Shown: positions 25,209 to 37,124 of the stretch, piece after piece
How positions within the stretch are numbered: the stretch's first letter is position 1
How the letters are laid out: each line of letters opens with the position of its first letter
Source: Microbotryum silenes-acaulis
Taxonomy: Eukaryota; Basidiomycota; Microbotryomycetes; Microbotryales; Microbotryaceae
DNA: 64,000 nt
Direction of reading: 5' to 3'
Assembly (NCBI GenBank): GCA_003665825.1
Contig: QPFY01000011.1
Coordinates: 434,001 to 498,000, forward strand
Program-made: the position numbers and the translations under genes
Notes under the pieces: generated by a model
The model's database searches: none
What the model saw: the letters and a program-made list of their open reading frames with translations, nothing else
What the model was told of the DNA's origin: nothing

Positions 25209-26328
25209 TGTGTACTACCTAACCCCGATGCTGTCAATCGATAAATATTCTCCAGACTGCACTCCTGCGGGCTCTGAGCCGGTAACTCTGAAGTCGCGCA
25301 TTTAGATCATTGGCATGGATTGGTCCAGACCTCTCTGGCGATCTGTGTATTTTGGGCATTTCACGAGTGGGGCCCCGCAGTAGGCTCTCCGGACCGACGT
25401 CAGACACCTTCACCTGATATTTCATTCCTATAGCAGGCATCTTGTTCAGGCTGCGGCGAAAAGCTGCTATTCAAGTAGACAACGTGGTACGTATGCGTGC
25501 TCGAAGTGGCATTGACGCCTCATTCACAATTCGGCTCCGAGGCCTGGCCCCCGGCCAGAGTGACCCTCCCGTTTGCTACCCTGACAACTTTCATGGAAGA
25601 CTGGTAGAGATTTGCAGAATTGTGTTAGACTAGGCATGACTAGTCTAGTGGAAGGTGGGCCGATAGCATGTGCAGGTCTTGTGCCATTCGGGGCTTGCAG
25701 GCTAAAGAATCCACGATCCACGAATCGGACGGGCGAAGCACAATCGCGCAGCACGCACACGCGAGCTAGCATGACTTTCGGCTTCATGGTCCCACGAAGT
25801 CCAAGATGACAGGAAACAAATGCTCTCTAGCGCAAAGCTCGGCGTCTCCCATGGTTTCTGTTCTTCTGCAGCTCCCTTTGTCAGCCTGCGATGCTTACAA
25901 TCCGCATAATGTAGCCTCCTTCATGCTCTTTCGTGGGTATCTTCAACCAACTTCAAGAAAGCTTGTTTCGGGGTTCGAGAGATATCCCGACGATTTTTAA
26001 CAATTTTGCCTCTAGCTGCACGGCATACCTAGTCATTCCCCGCGACCAGATGGGCGGTAATTCTGGGCCCAATAGACCCCTCCTAATCCTTCTACTGTTC
26101 CCAGATCCCAAATGTCGTGCAAGGTGCCTCAGCACATGTGTATGCAGAGGCCGAGCCGACAGCCGCCGCGGCGGGCTCGTCAAATCGGCTCTCGTGCCTC
26201 GATTGGGAGGGCTCCCGGGATCCCGGGCCAGACCGCGTGCAGCCTGCCAGTCCCACGCCATGGGCTCCTCCGCTTCCCCCGCCTGACATCACCGTCATCT
26301 ACGCGCGTCGTCGTTCGCGTCCGAAACC
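25209..26328. other. Intergenic
   Basis: About 1.1 kb between SOG2 and the phosphopentomutase gene. No credible gene or repeat; the last 200 bp are presumably the promoter of the downstream gene. Confidence 0.4.
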
Positions 26329-28721
26329 ATGGACCGAGCTCGAATCGACGAGGCGGTTAAGGAATGGCTCAGATTGGAGTGAGTAGCAAGCTGACCGAAG
26401 CTCTCACAACCCGTCCTATATGATCGCTGACACGAACGCGCTTACACGCTTACGACCTTGTGCGCGATTGGCACTCCGCCACAGTCGGGTGAGCCCCCAC
26501 TTAGTGCACCACTCAGGGGCCAATGCCAACTCGGCAGCCTCTTTTGAGAGCTGGATACCGCCTGGCTGATCATCATTTCGAGGCATCGATGCACAGAATC
26601 CATACACCCGCCAAGACGTTGAAGCACTTCGAGATGCGGGTGACTACACCGAGCTAGCGAAGCGCTTCGACACCCGGATCGCCTTTGGCACCGCCGGTCT
26701 ACGAGCTCGTATGCAGGCGGGGACGTCATCGATGAACGATCTCGTAGTACTGCAAGCGACACAAGGTCTCGCTTCTTACGTCAAAGAGCATGTTCCGAAT
26801 GCGCTGAGCCGAGGCGCTGTCATCGGATACGATCATCGGTCCTTTGGCGGACTCAACTCGAAGCGATTCGCTCAGCTGGCCGCCGGGGTTTTCCAGCGCG
26901 GAGGGTACAGGGTGTACCTCTTTGAAGGTTTTGTACATACACCTATGGTCGTAAGTAATCGACGATGGCGGTGACTAGTCCCGCCCCAGCTGAGCGTCCT
27001 CCAATTCTGCCGATTCTTCTAGCCTTTTGCGCTGAGCAAATTGGGCGCTGCTGTGGGACTCATGGTCACTGCTTCCCATAATCGTGAGTCGTTTACGACT
27101 CATAAAGACACTTGATTATCACTTATCATGCCGTTCTTTTAAAAGCTGCCGCCGACAATGGCTACAAAGGTACCGTTATTCGCCAAGTCCGCCGAGCTTT
27201 TTAGCACAGCTGAACGTCTTCTTTTCCGTTCACTTGACAGTCTACTGGGAGAATGGTGTACAGATCATTCCTCCCCATGATCATGGTATTGCAAAGCGTA
27301 TCGACGAATCTCTAGAGGTCGACGAGGCGGCTTGGGATGTCGACCCGGCCAACTTCGAGTGGAGGGGCACCGAGGCTCTGAAGGACGACTACATCGCGAT
27401 GACAACGACGCTGATTGATCCAAAAATTGGCAGTGGGGCAGCTACCGGGATCGTTTACACAGCGATGCACGGGGTCGGTCGACCTTTTGCTCAAAGGGCT
27501 TTCACTGCATGCGGATTCGACCCGAGGGAGTTCATCCCCGTAGAATCGCAGGCAGAGCCCGACCCAACATTCCCAACAGTCAAGTTTCCCAATCCTGAAG
27601 AGAAGGGGGCACTCGACGAAGCGATGAAGAAAGCGGATCAAGTCGGATCGCGGATTGTGGTAGCCAACGACCCGGACGCCGATCGATTCTGCGCAGCCGA
27701 GAAAGTCGGTTCAACATGGAATGCTTTTACAGGGGATCAATTGGGCACCTTGCTCGGCGCGTGGGTATTGCACAAGTACAAAGCGAGTGGGAAACCAATA
27801 GGTGCGCTTCCTTGGCAGACCCGAGCTGTTATCGAGGTTGAGGCTAATTCTCAAAGTGGGGACCACAGACAAGCTGGCGATGTGCGCTTCCGCAGTGTCG
27901 TCCAAGATGCTCAAAACGATTGCCGAGAAGGAAGGCTTTGTTTTCCGCGAGACCTTGACGGGCTTCAAATAGTGCGCAGCGCTTCTTCTGGTGGTCCCGA
28001 AACGATTCTGGTAGATGCTGACGCCGAGTAACATCTTCCGCACAGTCTCGGTAACGAGTGTTTGACCTGGAAAGCCAAGGGCTACGAGCCGCTGTTCGCG
28101 TACGAAGAAGCAATCGGCTACTTGCACGGATCCGTCGTCCGTGACAAAGATGGTGTCACCGCCTTGGTGTCGTTTTGCGAATTAGTGGCTTACCTCGCCT
28201 CGAACGGCAAGACACTCTCGTCATGGCTTGATGAACTGTACAATCAGTATGGCTTCTTCAAGACGAGCAACTCGTACTTCATCTGTCGCGATTCGAACAA
28301 GACGGACCGCATCTTCTCAAAGTTGCGATTCGGCACCGAAGCGCCTCCTACCACGACCAAAGAGATGAAGACGAAGTTGAACCTACCCAAGATGATGTCT
28401 GGGCACCCCGTCGTCTGGTTCCGAGATCTGACGATCGGCTACGATTCAGCCAACGCGCCTTCGTTCGAACCGAGCTTGCCCGTGGACGAGAAGTCTCACA
28501 TGATCTCATTCAAGATCGGAGGCGAGGACGGTGTCGAGGTTGTTGGGACGGTCCGCACATCTGGCACAGAACCCAAAATCAAGTTCTATCTGGAGGGGAG
28601 CGGGGCCGATCGTCACTTGGTTGGAAAGAAGCTTCAGCAGGTCCGAGAAGCACTCGGTGTCGAATGGCTCGGTGTCGATCCGGCAAGGATCAACGATGCT
28701 GTCGTCGACCTCACAGTATGA
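26329..28721 (+). CDS. Phosphoglucomutase/phosphopentomutase, PGM2/PRM15 type
   Basis: Eight exons (26329-26378, 26485-26488, 26597-26950, 27023-27083, 27146-27169, 27241-27801, 27869-27971, 28046-28721), 610 aa, the family length. The second exon is a predicted 4-nt microexon, needed to join the first and third in frame and to give WLRLDRNPYTR at the N-terminus. Motifs: FGTAGLRARM near the N-terminus; TASHNP, the catalytic phosphoserine loop; NDPDADRF, the metal-binding loop; YEEAIGY, sugar-binding; RTSGTEPKIKFYLE, phosphate-binding. Members interconvert ribose-1-P and ribose-5-P (and glucose phosphates more slowly) in the cytosol. The gene converges on the Ras exchange factor with 153 bp between stop codons. 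Confidence 0.92.
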
Positions 28722-28874
28722 TCGGGACCACGTGAAGATTAGTAGGACGAAGATGCTTGCGTTGCAATTGCATAAGAGTTACATCCAATATGTATATATA
28801 TAAGGCCCTGTGAAAGTTGCTTCAGAAAACCCCTGCTCTAAAACATGGCAAAGGGGGAGGTATATTCGAGGTCC

Positions 28875-31800
28875 TCAGAGGAAGCCGCTCTCGCTGAGCA
28901 GGCGAGCGATCTTTTCGTCGTCTCGCTCGCGCGGTTCGCGCAGCAGACTGAGCTCGTACAGGCGTTGATCATCGGTCGCAGGATCGGCGTGCGAAGGGAA
29001 GAGGTGTTCGTCAATGTACTTGGCGAGCGAAGGGACGGCGGCGAGGTTGTAAGAGGTCGCTTGGTGCAATTTGATCATCAGGATCAATTCCGACGCCTTT
29101 TGGCGCTTGTTGAAGTTGATCTGATGCGGTCGTTCACGAAGCATGTCTGGGTTGCCGTCTCCAATAAAGGTCCAGTCGGTAAGATAAACACCTGTAGTAG
29201 ATGACAAAACTGTCAGGACATGCAAACGAGATAACTGGCGCTGGGATCGACGCTAGGAACACTGACCTAGGAACGGGACGCAGGGCGGAGCGACTTGGCG
29301 CAGCTGCTCGCGGTACTCCTTGTAATTCTTGTCCGGTCGCATCACATTGTTCATGACGCCGAGCTGATAGATAGATTTCTGACTAACTTGCTCCCACGTC
29401 CGACGGAGGCGATGAATTGGCGTCGAGTTGAGTCCGGCGATGATGTGGATCAAGGTCGAAAAGTTGTTCAGAGTGAAGCAGCGCTGTGAAAATGGACCGA
29501 TACCATCAGCTTCATACAAACATGCCCGTTTTCGATGACTCCTTCTCACCTCAGCCACGAGTATGAAATGCTTGACGATCGACGCTCGTTTCTTGAGGTC
29601 CTCTTGTAGTAAGATCGTCTCTGTCACCCACCGCGTCACGGCGTTGGACATGTCGATCATGGCACTGATGTTGGGAGCATCGGAACCAAACTCCTTGGGC
29701 CAGGCTTTACCGAGACATTCTTGCGTTGTAATCTTGGCGAAGAGACGACTGTCCATGATGGTCAGTTGTCGAGCTAGCTCGAGCGGGTCGATGTCGAGGA
29801 AGCGGAGCTTGCGGAAGCTGCGCGGGATAATCGACGGAGGGAGGGGCCCGGGAGCTAGACTACCCATCGGTCGAGGGGCTTGGCCCGAAAGCTGCGTCAA
29901 TAAGAAGGTAGGTAGTCTTTGGTTAGCTATCGCCAACACCCCTTGTAAGGCTTAGGTTACGTACCCGTTCATCGACGACCTTGATGATCTGCGGGGACTG
30001 CACCGGATCGCTCATCGTGACCGACGCGAACGTGGCAATCCTTCTCAAAAGCTCCGGGTCCTTCTCGTCATAGTCCATGTACTCGCGAACCCATGACTTG
30101 ATCAAGTTGGCGACACGCGCTCGTATAGGTTTGAACTTGCGCGTCTCCCAGGTCTTGTGTTGCTCCGGTGTCAGCCCTTCGGGTACTGGTACCCTGTACC
30201 GTTCGATGAGTAGGTCGAGCAATAGATGCGAGGTGCAGAAGGTGCGGTAAGTCATCAGGAATGCTGATAGGTAGCTACCGTCGACTGGAGTAGATGGAAG
30301 AGAACTCATGTCAGCAATCGGTACTTCGAACTCAGACGTGCACCCTGAAGTCATTTACCTCGACCCTCGTGGCTCGTCCCGGCAACAATCAAAGCGCGGA
30401 GTGTGGCACCTCGGATCTGGCCCTCCATATTGTACGACACCTCGTCGAGACCATAATCTGGACCAAGCCAAGGAGGTACAGCCTCGGCCACGCTCGCGAG
30501 CGAGCTTGAAGTTGGATAAGACGACTCGCCCGTAAGCTTGGCGAGCTTGGACATGGGTGTTAAAGGTGTCGAAGGTTTGGAGGGAGAGGAAGGAACGGTG
30601 GCTGTTGGGAAAGGGCACGATCAGTGCCATCCACTGGGAGGACCCCGCGTCATCGCTCAAAGTACTCACATCTCGGAAGCTCCTGCGAATAGTGATCCGA
30701 CACACTCGTCGCGACCGATCCTCTCCTCAACCCAGCACTGGTCAAAAGCTGCTTCAACGACGACCTCGTTTTGCTGCTCGACGTCCTCCCCGTCCCGGCG
30801 TTCGAACCGGAGAAGAAGAAGTCGCTATCGGCACTTTCGCGACTGTGCATACTCGTCGCTTTGCTGCGTCGGCCCATACTGAGGCCGAAACTGTCGGGGA
30901 GGATCGAATGGCGTGATGAAGCGGGGCTCCGCGAGATTACGGCATCGAGCTTGCGAGGGGATTGATGCGGCAAGCTATCTTGGAATGAAGAGCCGGAGAT
31001 GGACGCCGTGTCGGAATCCAGTGGCGTCGGTGAGCGCTGCGTTGTACGATTCCGCCTCAAGCTCGGTGGTGCGGATGACTGGACTTCGGCGATGGTGCTC
31101 AAGGCCACGAGAGCAAGAGTCGACTTTGTGACGGCGGTACCGAGGTCGTCAATAATTTCAAGCATCGTCTTGGACCCTGTTGCTGTCGCAGGCGGAGATG
31201 CATACAACGAGAGAGGAGCAAGTGACGAAGGCTGCGGGCCAGAAGAGGCAGCGGGTGTCGTTGCCCAATCTTCCTCGAGCACAGACAGGCTCTGCAAAGC
31301 GCAAAGCAGTCGGGGCGGAACATTGTACAGCGTTTGCTTGCTGACTTCGAACTCGGCCAGCAGCGGCTTGGCCTCGATGACGCTCGCTCGATACGGCCCC
31401 GACGACGGTGCTTCATCCTTGCCCTCGGCCGCCGACTCGTGACCACTCTTGATCGACATCGAGTCCTTAGCAACAGAACCGTCGGTGTCGCTGCGAGAAA
31501 TGGGCCCCGCATCGTTGGCGAGCTCGATGTCGACGCCGGACGCGATGTCGATGTCCTCGACGGACCTCAAGAACGAAGCAATCCCGCCCAATAGCTGACC
31601 CGCTTCTTTCGTCAGATCCGTCAAAGCAGCTTGATCCAGAGGGCGTTCGACGGCTTCGACCAGTGTCCGCAGAGCCTGGGACTTGGATTGAATCGTCATC
31701 GACTCCTTGCGAAGAGATTCAACAGTCTCGGCCGAGATGGCTCGGACGGGATAGGCGTAGACGAGTCGAGGCGAGGATGATACAGGCTCTGGATTCGGCA

Positions 31801-33916
31801 TCGTAAGTGGGCTCGGCAACGTCACAAACCCATTCCCACGCCAGTTACCACCAAAGCCACCACCAGGTAGCAAGAGTGCTGCCGCGTTCGTCCTCAATGA
31901 CCCTGTCACGGCTTTGGGCGCTCGAACGAGAGCAAGCGGAGCCCCTTCCTCGTTGACCATGTTGGATTTGACGATAAGATCGTACTCATTCAAGAAGACG
32001 ACGACATTGGCGTGCACCTCCTTCGTCGTTACCAAGACCTCGTGACGCAGCTTGTTTTCGATCGCGTGCCTCGTCTCCCTTGCTCGCGCCCAGTCAGCGA
32101 TCACCTGTTGGCGGAGTTGCTCCTGTCGGGCAAGATCGTCCGACTCGTCGGCCGAGGCGGCGATGACGTCGTCGACGGCGAGGACTTGATCGGCTGGGAT
32201 CGTTTCGAGCAAGCCCCAGACCGCTCGGACGGCCAAAACCAATTTCGAGAGTGTGGATGTCAGTCGTCGAGTGGTAGGCTTGAGCTCGAGTTGCGCTGCA
32301 GTGCTCAGGACGAGCTTGCGTGAGAAGCCCCCTCTGATATCGTTCGCGAGGCCCTGAGTGGTCGAGGCCGATTTATTCGATGCGGCGGGATCGGACAGAC
32401 GAAGCACAGGGTGCTCCAGAATACCACAAGCGTGTAGCAAGTTGCGCACGGCCGCAACGATCTCATCGCATTGCTGCGCCAGCACCTCGCGTTCCGGCCC
32501 AGGACCAAAAAGTGTTGCAGCTTCGCCGCTATCCGCTGCCCCTTGCTCGCCGACGAGTTCACCGAGCTTCGATAAAGCCTCCATGATCACTGACTCAAGA
32601 TGGCTGAGCAGCGGTGGTGGTGGAGGTTCGAGCAATTGCGCCGTCGATACGGTCCTCTTGGAAGGCCTCTTGGACGATTTGGTCGAGCGCCTCTTCTCCA
32701 GCTCACGCGTGGCTTGTTCCAAAGCCGCAGCGATCTGTTCCTCCATGGCCTTGGCATCAAATTCGCCCTCTGCCTCCAGCCCGTCGACTTCGGCGACAGC
32801 TACACCGCTCGCAGTCGTATCGCGCAGACTGCGCGCCGTCGTCTGCCGTGAGCGTTGCGAGTAGACGCTCACGCGCTGGGACCCATCCGAGTGTTCTCCA
32901 TCCTCCGCAAGAGAAGGGCGTTCCGTCCAAGCCGACAAGACAGAAGCGTCACCCATCGAAGTCCGATCCCGCTTCGAGGTCGAAAACGAAGCTGCACCCA
33001 AGGTCGAACTCCACGTCGCACTGTACGTGGTCGAAGAAGGTCGTCTCCCAGTCCTATGTTTCGAGGGCGTAGACTTGGCGGCTCGACTCTTGTTCAAAGC
33101 GTTGCGTTCGTCATCGTCGAGGGCGAATTCTGTAGGATCGATGCGGATCCCGTCGCCTCTTCCGTCGACGGGCATATCGCGCGAGGTCTCGCCCGTCCTC
33201 GAATTGAAGTAGAACAGTTGGCCCCGGTGCGTGACTTTGGGGACCCAGTAATCCTGCTCGTCATCATCACCGTCGACCTCGTCCCCCTCCTCATGCTCGA
33301 CATCGCCATCTGAACCTCTGGCATATCCGTCTGCTCTCGAACTGGCCATTTTCCGTACTCCTCCCACGCCGTCGCCAGCGACTTCGGCTCTTGCTGCGGC
33401 AGCGATTTCCGAAAAGATGTCGCCCCCTTCCGAAAAGCTCATCGTCGAGTCGTCGTCGCCGATCGAAGCGCGAGCCAGGAATTCTTCGATCGAAGCCGCG
33501 GTCGAGGTCGAGTTCTTCCTTGCGTCCAAGAAGCTGCCAGAGTGTGCCTGCCCAGGTCGAAGGCCACGTTGCTGCTCTTCGACGTCGTCGTCGGATTCGT
33601 CGCCTTGCCACCAGCCCGACATCTGTTGCCTCGCCCATCGTGCGTCTTGTTCGTCCAACCGTTGCACGTAGTTGGAAGGGAACCAACCCCTGATCTTTTG
33701 CTCGCATAGTACGCCATCCCACCAGCCTGAACTCAGCGTCGACAAGACCTCCATCACATCCCCCGGCCGGAACGATAGACAGGACGTGTCGCCACCCGAA
33801 TAGGCGTACAAGGCCTGAACGTAGAAGGAGGACGAGTCGTCGGTCGGGTCATGTTCCGAGTCGCTGGATTCGAAGTTTCTTGAAGAGGTCGAGGTCGAGG
33901 CTTGCACATAGGACAT
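28875..33916 (-). CDS. CDC25: Ras guanine nucleotide exchange factor (CDC25-type) with SH3 domain
   Basis: Six exons (30670-33916, 30359-30601, 29965-30284, 29550-29891, 29267-29483, 28875-29191), 1561 aa, all phases closing. SH3 domain at residues 31-87 (ALYAYSGGDTSCLSFRPGDV ... GWWDGVL ... GWFPSNYV). A WW-like segment at about 221-250 (YWVPKVTHRGQLFYFNSRTG). A long helical/disordered middle with acidic patches. RasGEF_N from about 1125 (MEGQIRGATLRALIV ... FLMTYRTF). Catalytic RasGEF from about 1300 (DPLELARQLTIMD ... NFSTLIHIIAGLNSTPIHRL ... PFLGVYLTDWTFIGDGNP). In yeasts such proteins activate Ras at the plasma membrane and endomembranes, upstream of adenylate cyclase or mating/MAPK signalling. 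The symbol is by family; orthology to Cdc25 versus Ste6 is not settled. Confidence 0.9.
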
Positions 33917-35522
33917 TGGGGAGGGCTGTCTTGGGGTCGTCGCTCGGGTGACGGGTGATCCCCTTCTCTCTCTCTCGCCGAGACTAGCGTAGGGAGAGCG
34001 AGACCAAGACGTTCCGGGGGAATGAGCGAATCGTCGATGCCTTTTGTGGTTGGTGGGGGCGATTTGAACGCAATTGTGTCGCTTTGCGGGAGGAGGGTAT
34101 TATGCCCAGCCCAGAACGAGCAGTAGAAGGGCACGGGGAAGAGGTCCCGGCGTTGATCCGGATATCGCAAGCCGACCCGGTATGACGCCCGATCACTGCA
34201 CTGCCAAGAGGAGAAGTGGAAAGTGAAAGACCAGCAGTACGGGGGTCAGCTATTGAGCAGCGTCACTATCTACTGAGACCGTATGGAAGCGGGTCGATAG
34301 GGCGTAGAATCACGAAGCGTCCTGAGCCCGGATCTCCTGACCTGCGCCTCGTCAGCGACGAGATGTCGGTGGAGCGCAGCCGACTCAGAAAGTGGGTGAC
34401 TGTAGCGTCTACGATGATCCCCACACTCCCAATGTAGAAGTGGACAATGCGCATCCCTCCGCCCCACTCGTGGATGAGTTTGGGAAAGGAGGTGGCTATA
34501 TGCGGTTGAGGCATTAGGCGTGGCCAGTCAAGCGGCGGTCACGCGCGGGTCTGCGCGGACGGGAGGACGAGAGGCCACGACCTCAACTCGACCCGACCGA
34601 GCGACCGACCACGTTCCCACGCTACCTAGGGCCGACCTGCCATGACGATCACGGCGACTGTGGATGTTGTTGACGACTCACCTTTTGAGACGAGGTGTAA
34701 TGCGAAACGAGTGGCGTGGTCAAGGACAGAGCCGGCGAGAGTTGTCACTCTCCAGACTGACTGACACAAAGCCAACTTGCACCCCGGCACCCTCACACCC
34801 AGGCACCCCCAGCCACGGCCGCAGACGACGGCACTCGATTAGAAACCTCGGCGCCAACTGGCAGTCGCGCGCCAACGCGCCAACCCCCAAGAGTCAAGGA
34901 GGTCGAAGATAGACGCCTTGCTGTTGGGATGACAATGTGTCGTATCTTGTCTTTGGGGCTTCGAAGCAGGAGACTATCTCCCGTGTTACTCAATAAAAGG
35001 AGCTGCCACGCCTTGTCAAGGGGGATAAAACTTCGCTCGCAGAAAATGACAAGCTTCACCTATAATTCAATTTCATTAGTCGGTCATGATCGACCGCCTC
35101 CCTGTTGCGGGTTAATGGTCTCAGTGGCCCAAATGGGTGGGTAGGTAAGCGGTGTGTTGGTGCCCTGAGGTCCTTATCTCCGATGCCTAAGCTTGTAGAT
35201 CCCTTGTTTCAAGGATGGAGCTTGTCATCTTCCAGTCAAGACCTTCCAAAGAAAGGAGGAGTCGCAGCAGCAGGGATGAAACCTGCCTCGGCGGCAAGCT
35301 CAAAGGCCTCGAGGGTGCTCTCGGTTTTTAGTCGATGTCTCAGGCATGGTGCGCGCAAGGTCGCAGAGTCCCTGATCAGTTCAAGAAGGACTCTTTCCCT
35401 TCTGTTCCCACAATTCGGCTTTGGAAGAAACCTAATGTACATGATTCCATTCGCACCGAATAATAGAACCTGGCTACGAGAAACCCCCTCCCTTCCAGAG
35501 CCGCCGTGGCATCCCCTTCTCC
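33917..35522. other. Intergenic
   Basis: About 1.6 kb: promoter side of the Ras exchange factor and 3' side of BRX1. Short overlapping frames on both strands have no recognisable protein. No repeat with another part of the window was seen. Confidence 0.4.
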
Positions 35523-36735
35523 TTAAGCAAACACGCTCCTCGTCTCCAACGGTTTCTCGGGCCTCGATTCCAACAGATCGCTCTCCCTCGTCCTCCTCTG
35601 CCCCTCCTGATCCTTCCTCCCCCTGTACTTGCTTGCCCTGACCAATTTTTGCCCCAAGTAAGCCTGTTGACTCGGGACGAATTCCTTGTTCTCGTACAAG
35701 CAGGCACCGTTGAAAGAGCCTTCAAAGATCTTGACGGGGGTCAGGACAAAACGAGGACCAATTTCGTTGAGAGACATTTTGGGAGCGTTGGCTGCGGCGG
35801 CTTTGGTGGCTTTGGTGGTGGATGGAGTCGAGGAGGTGGAAGGGAGGGTCGGGTCGGCGGAAGGGTTGTCGAGGATCTGGAGTGGGGGGTGGGAGGGCGA
35901 GCAGAGAAACAAGATCAGATCAAAGAGGGACTCAAAAACCCAAGTTGACTTAAAAACGTACCTGGTACTGTCGGAACCAAATTTTGCCGTCAACGATGGA
36001 AAAATTGATGACATGGTCGACGAAAGGTTTTGCTCTCCTCGCCGTCTTTGGGACCGCAAAGATCTGATAAGGAAGGGACATGAGAGAGTCAGTCCATTGT
36101 TCTGTGATGCTCAAGAGTACGAATTTGAACGTACATGGGTCAACATCTCCTTCATGATCTTCCACTGGGGCTGCGCATCGGGTGCATCGAACTGCTGATC
36201 AAACACAACCAACGGCCTGGACCCCTTGAGGCAGTTGCCCGTCATCTTCATCTCGTCCATGGTGTGGATGTTGAGCACGTGGAAACGGATCGAAGGACCG
36301 TTGGGGGCTTTGGCGGCCCAGAGGTAGAGATCGTTGTGCTTGCGTCGGGCCTCAAAGAAGAGCGCGTTGTTGCAGTTGGAGAGGTCGCACAGCTCGTTGA
36401 CGAGCGCAAGTTGATGCTTCGTATCCAATTTGGCGTCTTTTTGAGATGCAGGGAGGTTTCGAGGACGGGAGAGAGTCAGGATCAGTCCAGGCTGACTCCG
36501 TGAGGGACAGGGGGCACATTCAAGACGACTGACCCTTCTTGGCATGAGGCAACATGGCCGTAAGATCACTCATCAAATGACGCTGACGCTGACTGATACC
36601 TCTTGAACTGAGCACCAAGACGCGTTGCTTGTAGGGGCGTGCTGCAGTCGTGGTTGATGCGGATGCTGCTTCATCGTCATCCTGTGCGAGCGAGCGTTTG
36701 CGCTTCAAGTCCTTGGTCACGACGGAGGGGGCCAT
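35523..36735 (-). CDS. BRX1: Ribosome biogenesis protein BRX1 (Brix domain)
   Basis: Four exons (36534-36735, 36135-36436, 35962-36063, 35523-35876), 319 aa. After a basic, acidic-patched N-terminus the Brix domain begins QRVLVLSSRGISQRQRHLM, continues NELCDLSNCNNALFFEARR, LYLWAAKAPNGPSIRF and GNCLKGSRPLVVFDQQFD, and later RRAKPFVDHVINFSIVDGKIWFRQYQ and EIGPRFVLTPVKIFEGSF. Brx1 acts in the nucleolus in 60S subunit assembly. The acceptor of exon 2 is a poor one (AAAAAG) but the phase and conserved KLDTKHQL follow directly. The gene is divergent from PLP2. Confidence 0.93.
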
Positions 36736-37124
36736 GGATGGAGAGGAGAGGCAAGGTTAACTTGAAGAGGATGCGATGGACCGTAGTGTGTCCTGACGAT
36801 GGGCTGCGCGGTGGGATGAGGTTGAGGCGAGAGGCGAGGCTGCGCTCCGTCGTCGTCGTCGTCTCGGGCGCTTTCACCTTTCACTCGCTGCGAAGCCCCA
36901 TATTAGAGCCCCGTGAGCGCGTGAGCAGCCAGCCGCGAGCGCGTGAGCTGCCGTGAGCGACTCGGCAGCGCGTGAGCCAGCGCCGGCCAGCAGCGACGCG
37001 TTGAAGCGGTCCGTGCGTCAATGACGAGTCGGGCTGACCGTTGAGCGCTTCACCGCTGCTCCCCCCTACACCCGTCATAACACCAACCAGATCTGGCATC
37101 GTCCCAGCTCAAGATCTGTGCAAT
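36736..37124. promoter_or_regulatory. Divergent BRX1/PLP2 promoter with repeated GCGCGTGAGC words
   Basis: 389 bp between start codons. AGCGCGTGAGC occurs three times in the same orientation (36916-36926, 36938-36948, 36967-36977), followed by the 18-nt word shared with the MET3 promoter. A CG-rich island and a CT-rich stretch surround them. Confidence 0.55.
37003..37020 (+). promoter_or_regulatory. 18-nt promoter word shared with MET3
   Basis: GAAGCGGTCCGTGCGTCA, identical to 9996-10013, 105 nt before the PLP2 ATG. Confidence 0.45.

Noticed and set aside
35105..35641. 178-aa plus-strand open frame downstream of BRX1
   Set aside because: It overlaps the BRX1 last exon on the other strand and its sequence has no coding character outside that overlap.
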